Assembly (NCBI GenBank): GCA_020740775.1
Contig: JAHEWK010000008.1
Span: forward strand, 1,116,001-1,180,000
DNA from: Ilyonectria destructans
Lineage: Eukaryota > Ascomycota > Sordariomycetes > Hypocreales > Nectriaceae
Direction of reading: 5' to 3'
Length of the DNA stretch: 64,000 nt
A program made the position numbers and the translations under genes. The notes beneath the pieces were generated by a model. The model ran no database searches. It was not told where the DNA came from and saw nothing but the letters and a program-made list of their open reading frames with translations. Positions 56,475 through 64,000 of this stretch are shown here, in pieces (within the stretch, counting starts at the first letter, position 1; each line of letters begins with the position of its first letter).

Positions 56475-58250
56475 ATGATACCAGACAAGCCGCTGCCGTA
56501 CAACGGCAACTATGCCTCCCCCGAGGAGTACATCGACAAACTCCTCGAGTTTGTGTGGACCTCAGACACGTTCCAGATTCTCTGCGGCGGCGTCCACATC
56601 CTCGATTTCTTCACCATTGAGCCTGGGCTGTTCCACTACGCCCTGCCCAAGGAGTGGCAGCCTTTTATTCTGTCATACGACATCATGCAGCTACTGGACC
56701 TACTTATGAGGGACGATCTGGACAATCTATCTCTCGAGGGCGACCAGAGACCACCGGAGAGTTTTATTGAATATGTCCGAACGATTCGAAACCTCTCATT
56801 GGGACGGTCGTTCACCCCCAGGCAGCAGAAACTCCCAGTTCTTCCACGCTCTGTGGCTGTGGGCATGAGCCCAAAGAAGATACACGAAGTCACCAATTTC
56901 GCAGACTACATTCACCGAATCTCCGGAGATTTCACAGAGCAGTCGGGTGATGCCATCTCCCACTTTGTTGATTTTGGAAGCGGCCAGAACTACCTTGGCC
57001 GAGCCCTCGCCAGCGAGCCTTACAATCGGCACGTGGTGGCGGTTGAGGGGCGGGAGATCAATGTCACTGCAGCAAGGGGCCTTGACATGTCGTCTGGACT
57101 GGCCATCAAGCCCAAAGTCATGAGGAACAAGAAGCTATGGAGCAAGATCAAAAAGACCCGTGGCGCAGAGGGACATGGTGATCCGGATGCCTTGGCCAAG
57201 GCCATTCAGGAGGTGGCTGGTGATGATGCCTTCGACTTCAGACCAGTGAAAGAACTTGAGGCAGAATACACGGCAGAGCAAGGAAAGGGGTTCGTGCAAT
57301 ACATCTCAGGGAGGCTGGATAGTGGTGATCTTGCCGATGTGATTGCGCAGATTGAGAACGGGGATGGATCCGAGGGAGAGAAGAAGGATCTCAGCCTGAT
57401 GGCCGTCTCAATCCATTCTTGCGGAAACCTCTCACACTTTGGAATCCGGTCGATGGTACTCAACCCCAACATCCGAGCTGTCGCCATTGTGGGATGCTGC
57501 TATAACCAATTGACCGAGAAGCTTGGCCCCCCGACTTACAAGTACGCATACTTGCGCCCGACTCTCGAAGCCGTCAATGGGCGTCTTATGCGAGAGTCTG
57601 AAAAGCACGATCCGCAGGGCTTCCCGATGAGCCAGCGGTTTTCGACATACCGAGGGGAAGGCGTCCGTCTAAACATCACTGCGCGCATGATGGCATGCCA
57701 GGCACCGCAGAACTGGTCCGAGAAGGACAGCGATGGGTTCTTCTCCAGACACTTCTTCCGTGCGGTCCTTCAGAAGATTTTCCTCGATCGGGGGGTTGTG
57801 ACGAAGGTCCGGCACTATGCCGAAACGGAAGCTGATGCGGCCACGGACAGTGAAAGCCCATTTGACATCAGCACCAATCCAGTCATCATCGGGTCGCTGC
57901 GCAAGAGTTGCTACGGGTCTCTAAAAGCCTACGTGCATGGAGCAGTGCAGAAGCTCGTCAGCAACACTGATTACAAGCAGTATGCGGAGGTGATGCGGGA
58001 GAAGATGGCGGGCATAACTGACGAGGAGATTGAGCGGTATGAGACCATGTATCTGCCACGGAGGAAGGAATTGTGCGCCATCTGGAGTCTGATGGCGTTC
58101 AGCGCTATGGCGATTGAATCACTGATTGTCGCAGACCGATGGACGTTTCTCCGGGAGCACGACGACACCGTCCGTCACGCGTGGGTCGAGACGGTGTTTG
58201 ACTATGCGCAGAGTCCCCGAAACCTTGTTGTCGTGGGTATCAAGAAATAG
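56475..58250 (+). CDS. METTL25/RRNAD1-type methyltransferase
   Basis: Single exon of 591 residues. The SAM-binding motif is HFVDFGSGQNYLGRALA (about residues 156-172), followed by VVAVEGREINVTAARGLDM. A long insert separates this from the second half of the Rossmann fold: LMAVSIHSCGNLSHFGIRSM, with the family's H-x-CGNLS, and VAIVGCCYNQLTEK. GFPMSQRF and RMMACQAPQNW are further METTL25-family hallmarks. The C-terminus SPRNLVVVGIKK matches the usual family end, so the protein is complete. The substrate is not settled for fungal members. An open frame of 103 codons follows the stop in the same frame; I treat it as untranslated. Confidence 0.92.
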   Translation: MIPDKPLPYNGNYASPEEYIDKLLEFVWTSDTFQILCGGVHILDFFTIEPGLFHYALPKEWQPFILSYDIMQLLDLLMRDDLDNLSLEGDQRPPESFIEYVRTIRNLSLGRSFTPRQQKLPVLPRSVAVGMSPKKIHEVTNFADYIHRISGDFTEQSGDAISHFVDFGSGQNYLGRALASEPYNRHVVAVEGREINVTAARGLDMSSGLAIKPKVMRNKKLWSKIKKTRGAEGHGDPDALAKAIQEVAGDDAFDFRPVKELEAEYTAEQGKGFVQYISGRLDSGDLADVIAQIENGDGSEGEKKDLSLMAVSIHSCGNLSHFGIRSMVLNPNIRAVAIVGCCYNQLTEKLGPPTYKYAYLRPTLEAVNGRLMRESEKHDPQGFPMSQRFSTYRGEGVRLNITARMMACQAPQNWSEKDSDGFFSRHFFRAVLQKIFLDRGVVTKVRHYAETEADAATDSESPFDISTNPVIIGSLRKSCYGSLKAYVHGAVQKLVSNTDYKQYAEVMREKMAGITDEEIERYETMYLPRRKELCAIWSLMAFSAMAIESLIVADRWTFLREHDDTVRHAWVETVFDYAQSPRNLVVVGIKK

Positions 58251-61200
58251 ACCTCGGCGATGGCTGAATCCAATACTACCTTATCGGGGATAAACTCGCT
58301 CGACACGGCTCGGGATAGTATGCAAAATGTGCTGTCCTTGCAACGCCACGGTCCCAGCCATGCTGCAGAGACCGACCCAGACGCCGAAGTGAAACAAGCC
58401 CTATTCGACTTGGCATCGGACGGGTGGATGTGGGCGGGTGTACCAGAGTGGTCGGCTGCGGCGGCTATTGGGCAAGCCACGGCGGTATTTGGGCCGCGGA
58501 CAGCGATGTCATGCATGAACTCCCCGTTCTTCGCTCTGTTTGGTAGGTCGGTCGTGGGGTGACGGACAACGTAAGGGATGGACGATTGCCGGTCCCTGGA
58601 CAGAGGCTAGTAAAGTTTAGAACCCCGACAAGCCCTTTTGAAGACACGGGAATTGGATGTGTAGAACCTTGATTTGCAATTATTGTCGTCCGCTGGCGGT
58701 GGAATTACGCCATGAGGACATGTAAGCTTGGCAAGTCTTTATCAGTTGCTGCCCCCATCACGACTAGCTTCCGTCCCACATCTAGCGGGACGGGGAGCCA
58801 CTCTGTGTAGATAGGTATTAAGTTGTTTGCAATTCTACCCCGCCGGTATTTGCCGCAGGGGCAATGTTGCCATGATGGTTGGTGAGATAGCCGACCAAAG
58901 AAATGGAGATGGAGGCGATTTGCAGAGTTTTTGGAGCCGTGCTCAGCGGTCCGCGTTGCCATCGGGCCGTCGAGGACGCTACGACCCCTCACCGAGAGGA
59001 GGAGGTGCCTGGGGGTAAGTCAGGGGATAGGAATTGGGGGCAGTAGTGGTGATACGTCACCGGACGAAATAAAATCGTGACGAGTTGCAGCCGGATGCAA
59101 GGCAATGCAATGCCAAAGGCTCTTCGCAGATGGTTACATACGAAAATCGCAAGGAAGTGGTGCCATTGGCAAGCCATCTGACAAGTTTAGGGACAAGGGA
59201 GAAGGGGGAGAGGACCATGGCATGTTAGGGCATGTACTGCATAGTGTGAAGTAGGGGCCAGAGGAGCAGGAAGAGCTGGGGTGGACGAGGTCATTGTGTG
59301 TTGCGCCCGTTGCAACGGTAGATGTCGTGGGGTCGCTTCCAGAAGTAGAAAAAATCCTCGGATATCTCCAGTGCCCTGGCGCCCTTCTCGTCGGGGAACT
59401 GGTCGCTTTCGGGAGGGGCGGCAGGTGGACTGGCCCGAGACAGACGCGATGCGACAGCGTGTAAGCTGCTTTGAGGAGGCACGGGTTCAATGATCTCCCA
59501 GGTGGCTTGATGGACGATGCAATAGATGCGAGGTGTGTGTGAAGGGTCACGGGTGCAATATGCTGTGTTCTATGGCGTTTTGGAGGTGACAGTGAGGTGC
59601 GCCTGGCCTGAAGAGGCAACAGCTGACATCAGCGAGGGGGGTTGAAGGCGTGGGCATCGCGGGAGGGCGATGCCAATGGGAGGTCGACGGCGTGGGAGGC
59701 GTGGGAAGCGTGGGAGGCGTGGACACGGAGGTGAGGGAGACCCAGCTTGTCTTGGACACGATGGATGCAGGCCGACGCCGTGACCATGATCGTGACCGTG
59801 ACAAGAACCCCATGGTCAAGGAGTCGACCTAGACGTGAGCCAACCATGCAGGGCAGAAGCATGACAGGGGACGACGAAGGAGCCATGATTGCGACCCTTT
59901 GCGTTGTCTATGATGAATGTTGCAGCCACTTGCGGATTATGAAAGTGACGAGTCTGAAAACGGATGGAATTGATGACCATGACAGTTCGTAATTGCGTGT
60001 TAACGGGAGGCGTTGGAAAACGGTTGATGCCTGGTCAGTGGTCGAAGACGGTTGGTGTCAGAGAAGAGGGGTTGCCACTCGACAGAAGAAAAGAGGTAAC
60101 AAGGAACATGCAATAGTACTTACCTTAGGGTATGCAACATGCAAACTTGACTTGCGTTGGCGCATTCTTGCCCATGGATCATCCCTCCTCTTTTATTGTC
60201 GCCATCACCACCCGCAGCACCACCTCGCAGGCCCCAAGTACAAACAATCTCGCAGTCCGGACGGCACTCGCTCGCGATGGAGTCACCCCTCGGAGCCGTT
60301 CCGGGGACAAGGATGGCGCCAATGGTCCCTCATACATCATCTTGGGCCCAGGCCATTCCGAACCCCCCACGCCGGCCGCTTGCTGCGTAGTACTACACGG
60401 CGTCCGCAGTCCCAATCCTGTCGTGTTAGTGTCTCCCGAGTGTCTGGACAAAGGACGGATCCGGTCGAAACTTGCCCTGTCCCTATCGCGACGCCCCACC
60501 ACTGCCCTCCGCCACTGAGCGGATGGAACAACCACCCACTACGCATCACCACCACCACCATCACCACCGGGTCGATCTTGGGTAGAAGCCGCGGTGTGCG
60601 TGTTGTCGCGCAGCTGCAGCTCTCCCCGGACGGGGAATGCGGACGCCTGAGAGGGGTGTTCCTGGGCTTGGCGGCGCCGCCTTGGAGCAATGGAGTCGGC
60701 CACGGGGCTAGCAGCAAGGCGCGGAGCAGATGGAACCAACATCCGAAGTAAGACATTGGATCTTTCTCTGGACATAGCTGCTACGCACAGAGGACTTGGA
60801 GTAGTGAGGGGCCGAATCCACAGCCAGCGCGGGACAAGCCCAAGACAGGTCCAAGATGGGGGCTCTTTCAGCTCTAGCCATGTCTGTGCCGTCAACCTCG
60901 TGCATCGTCACGACGGCAGCCACCTGCGTCGTCCAGCTGTCCTCATTCTCGGCGCGTAGGGCAACAAGGACAGACCAACGAGCTGTATTTTGTGGTGGGT
61001 GGGATCTGCCGCGCCCTCCACTTTGCCCCATGGCAGCCCATCCATCCCGTGGCGACGTGCCATGGCATCCGATGGCATCCCATGCTCCGACAGCACATTT
61101 GCGGCATGCCGTCTGGATGTACGTTGGCTGCACTCTGCATGCCCTCCCCACTGCCCACTGCTGTTCACCGCGCGGGATGCCATTGTAAGCCCCCCCCGAC

Positions 61201-61946
61201 CTGCCGACAGGGGGGCGTTGTGGCCTTTGGGAGCCGCTGATGCCAACTGAATCTGAGCAATTCGGTCGTCTTATTAGTGCCCTCGATGGTGCCCCGCCCT
61301 TGGCTGCTGCAAGAGCCTGCAAGAGCCTGCAACCGCTGCTTGCTGCCGCCGTCATGGCCCTGGCTCGACCGACTAGTTACCTGAGGTAGTTGGTTGTTCC
61401 TCAGAGCTAGTCGCACTGGGTCTGTGACGATGCTTCCCTCTGGGGTGGGCTTGCTGCTGTGGGTGCGTCCGCTTCCCGCTGCTGCGGAGTCCATCGTGTG
61501 CCAGTTGCTTAAAGAGTCTAGTTAATAACGAGGGTTACCCTTATCGTACAACGCGGCGCCAGCAAGCCAGCGAGCCAGCCCGCACCCGCGCTCTAATACA
61601 TCGTCGTCTGCCCTCATCTGCCCATCACTGCCCATCATTGCCCCTCCTGCTTCTCCTTCTCCTCCCTCCCACACAACCCGTCGACAAAATCAGACTTTTG
61701 TCGTCTTCTCGGGCTGTCTAACCCTAGCTGAACTTTCTGCGCGACAGATCGAGGCTGGCTGACAGCCAGCGACCCAAAGCAGATCAGCCCCCCCTCTGCT
61801 TGATTTATCGCCCCGAGTCATCAATCGCCTTCTTGCGCCCCGAACCATATCCACCCAACCAGTTCGCCAGCCTATATAACTGCGGCCGCGCCCTCTCAGC
61901 AGCCACGTCCCTAACCTTTGGCGTAGTATTGCCCCCGAGGCTCATC
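58251..61946. other. 3.7 kb spacer, no gene recognised
   Basis: Several frames of 100-250 codons overlap on both strands but none has a recognisable domain, a good start context or plausible splicing. Low-complexity patches occur, such as GGCGTGGGA repeats near 59680-59730 and CATCACCACC near 60540. The right end is the promoter and leader of the ACT-domain gene. A small lineage-specific gene cannot be ruled out. Confidence 0.5.
61873..61879 (+). promoter_or_regulatory. TATA box candidate for the ACT-domain gene
   Basis: TATATAA lies 74 bp upstream of the ATG at 61947, a plausible core promoter position. Motif and position only. Confidence 0.4.
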
Positions 61947-63319
61947 ATGAACGCCCAAATTTCCTTTCTTGTAAGTTTGGTATTTTCTGCAAGTTCGTGT
62001 CTGTCTGTGCTACTGGGCCGCGGCCTAATGAATCCCACTCTCGGCCGTCATCGGCTTGCTGTCATGACTCGAGAGCGGGCATGCCTCTACCCGCGCTGCA
62101 TCATGATCCTTCAAATCGAGTCAATCAACTTGCGCCATGTCATCCTCCCAAGCCTAACGTTTGCTCTATTTAGGATGGCACCTATACGCTGATCCACATC
62201 CCTCTCAACCTCTATTCGACCCTCCTCCAACCAATCCTCCGAGTCCTCCTCCCCCAGTCCCAAAGCGTCTCCGGCCCCCGCGACTTGCCCGAGTTTGAGC
62301 TTCAAGGGCTCACTTCCGACGGACAGCATGGCTTCCTCAACATTAGCGTCACTCCCATAGAGTGCTCGCTTGTCTGCCACTCCTCCTGGGCCAAGAATGT
62401 GTTTGAGCCCGTCCTGCAAACGCTGTCTCGCGAGGCTGCCAAGACCGTCTCCATCTCCAAAGACTCGTACATGATCCTCTCGGTAATCAGCGCCGGACTC
62501 GATGCCGCCGGCCGTGTTATGGAGTTGACGTCGCCACTGGCCCTGGCTGGCATCCCCATCTTCTTCATCACCACCTACTACTCCGACTTCATCCTCGTCC
62601 CGACCAAGGAGCGCACCAACGTCACCCAGTCGCTGCTGGCCAAGGGCTTCGAGCTGTCCGACAACAACTTTGTCAACCCTAGCGCCTATGGCCACAAGCG
62701 CGGACCCAGCAGAGGGAGCAGCACCTCGCCTCCTAACACGCCTCCTCCATCCAACGTCGCCGAGCTACAGACCCGAACCTTCAGCCTGCTAAAGAAGCGG
62801 GACGTGGCCCCGTACATCGAGGAGGGCCTGGAGCTGGTCCACTGCTCTGGTCGTGAGATGTCGCAGCTCTCCCAGTTTAACCACCGCCCCGCAATGAGCC
62901 GACAGGCCACCAACAACGGCCGTCGTCCGAGCTGGGCTGACAACGTCGACACCAAGCTCTACACGTGCATCATCTCCGCTCTCGTCTCTCAGCCGCGTTT
63001 CATTTCCATCACCCTTGCCCAGGACGACCCACCGTCACTGCTCCTCGACAAGACCCTATTGGACGTCTTTGGCGACTCCCTGGTTGGCGACACCGAGGGC
63101 TGCCTTATCCCCATCTTCCTAGACCTCGATAACCTGCCGTTCGAGTCCACGGGTATTGTCTGTGGTGTGGCGGGCCGTCTTGTCCAGGACATGGAGATGG
63201 CCGCGAGCTTTGAGTTGTCATACCTTTCCACAGCCCGCGCTGGTGCCGTCATCCTCTCCGAGGAGCAGTCTGTTCGCGCACTGGGGATCCTGAAGCCACT
63301 GCTCACCAAGGATGCATAA
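61947..63319 (+). CDS. CASTOR-like ACT-domain protein
   Basis: Exons are 61947-61970 (24 nt, MNAQISFL) and 62174-63319, with a 203-nt intron, giving 389 residues. The layout resembles animal CASTOR1/2, the arginine sensors upstream of TORC1: paired ACT-type units separated by a Ser/Pro-rich linker (about 145-240). Visible segments are ECSLVCHSSW, DSYMILSVISAGLDAAGRVM, then LALAGIPIFFITTYYSDFIL, the typical ACT ligand-loop region, and in the second half FESTGIVCGVAGRLVQD with a closing LSYLSTARAGAVILSEE. Whether the fungal protein binds an amino acid or talks to TORC1 is not known from the sequence; that role is inferred from the animal family. Confidence 0.85.
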
Positions 63320-63693
63320 TTTTGGAGTTTTGGTCTTTCGTTGCAAACAAAAAATTGGGTGGAATGCGTTGTGATCTTTTGTAAAATCCAGGCGGGCCGG
63401 GAATGTTGGCTGAGGAGAATCTAGGGCCGGTGCCATCACGACGACGTTTTGATGTTGTCAGTCCGGCCAAATAGGATTCCTCGGGCTGTTTGAAAACCTC
63501 GGCGGTGGGCGGTATTTTGTTTGTTCGGCTGGCGTTGGTCGGAGGCTGCTGCTGAGTTCCATAGCGAGATACCATCTTTATATAGCAAACTCGGCGCTGG
63601 TGCGATTCCAACATGGCAGTTCTTGGCTTGTACTTTTTGAGATGTTCACCTTCCCAACATCCCACGAGTATAGGAACATGCATTAGTTCCTTC
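63320..63693. other. Convergent 3' spacer
   Basis: A 374-bp spacer between the stop codons of the ACT-domain gene and the IMPACT-family gene. Probably two 3' untranslated regions. Confidence 0.5.
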
Positions 63694-64000
63694 TCACTTG
63701 CCCTTCTTCTTCTCCTTGTCCTTCTCCTCGACCAACCCCGCCCGGACAAACCCATCCCTCGCGGCGGCGTTGATGACTGCGAACCGCCTAGGCCCGAGCT
63801 TCACGCCGCCGTACCACCGCGACACGACGACCATGGCATCCCACACGTCCATGAGCTGCATCAAGTGCAGCAGCCTCCCGCCGGCCGCCGCCTCGCCGTC
63901 GTCGTCGCAGTCCTGGAAGCTCGCGTTGCCCGGGCCCCGGATGCGCCACGCCGTCATGTTGTGCGTCGCCGAGCGGAAGCGCCGGTCCGACGCGAGGAGG
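63694..64000 (-). CDS. IMPACT/Yih1-family protein, C-terminal part (runs off the window)
   Basis: The gene enters from the right edge; about 100 C-terminal residues are visible, read from 64000 to the stop at 63694. LLASDRRFRSATHNMTAWRI, followed by SFQDCDDDGEAAAGGRLLHL and VWDAMVVVSRWYGGVKLGPR, is the UPF0029/IMPACT fold. Eukaryotic IMPACT/Yih1 proteins inhibit Gcn1-dependent activation of the kinase Gcn2; bacterial YigZ shares the fold. The Lys/Glu-rich tail (EEKDKEKKKGK) is unremarkable. Whether an N-terminal RWD domain is present, which would make it a true Yih1, lies outside the window. Confidence 0.88.
   Translation of the reverse strand, partial: LLASDRRFRSATHNMTAWRIRGPGNASFQDCDDDGEAAAGGRLLHLMQLMDVWDAMVVVSRWYGGVKLGPRRFAVINAAARDGFVRAGLVEEKDKEKKKGK

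Noticed and set aside
59993..60751. 252-codon plus-strand frame in the large spacer right of METTL25
   Set aside because: Low-complexity, His/Thr/Pro-rich, with competing frames on both strands, no domain and no plausible splice partners.

Overview
The window is genomic DNA of a filamentous ascomycete (Pezizomycotina). Genes have short introns, mostly 47-107 nt with two near 200 nt, GT..AG borders and CTAAC/CTGAC branch points. The repertoire is typical of moulds: a GH76 Dfg5/Dcw1 wall enzyme, a Zn2Cys6 regulator, a HET-domain protein and a NOD-like-receptor (NLR) type ankyrin protein. Codon use and gene set suggest a Sordariomycete, but I cannot name a species. No tRNA, rRNA, CRISPR array or intact transposon was seen. 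Many start codons and exon borders below were set by hand from splice signals and reading-frame continuity, and I give the coordinates.

Layout. 0.7-2.2 kb: GH76 cell-wall mannosidase (-). 2.2-5.5 kb: long spacer. 5.5-10 kb: dihydroxyacetone kinase (+), Sm D2 (-), 3-hydroxyisobutyryl-CoA hydrolase (+). 11.9-15.7 kb: Ams2/Spt21-like GATA factor (+). 16.2-19.8 kb: DNA polymerase alpha B subunit (+), convergent with the spliceosomal MFAP1 homologue (-). 20.4-43.4 kb is the accessory region: HET protein (+), a 1,917-residue hydrolase-like/degenerate-NACHT/ankyrin/ZZ protein (-), an unrecognised 296-residue protein (-), an ankyrin-subtilisin protein (+), a small NAD(P)-binding protein (+), a Zn2Cys6 factor (-) and a secreted ferritin-like protein (-). 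AT-rich, RIP-like patches and degenerate repeats lie between these genes. 45.4-63.3 kb is conserved again: Ssd1 (-), Gle1 (+), a Tlg1-type SNARE (-), a METTL25-type methyltransferase (+) and a CASTOR-like ACT-domain protein (+). The window ends inside an IMPACT/Yih1-family gene (-).

The most interesting part is 23.9-36.9 kb. Three genes sit there side by side: an NLR-like protein whose hydrolase nucleophile and P-loop lysine both look replaced, a compact protein of unknown function, and an ankyrin-subtilisin with an intact Asp/His/Ser triad. Two direct copies of a degenerate repeat of about 180 bp bracket exactly these three genes, and a HET gene lies just outside. By gene content this resembles a fungal allorecognition or immune locus. 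That it is a working three-component system is my inference; its members, order and boundaries are visible in the sequence.
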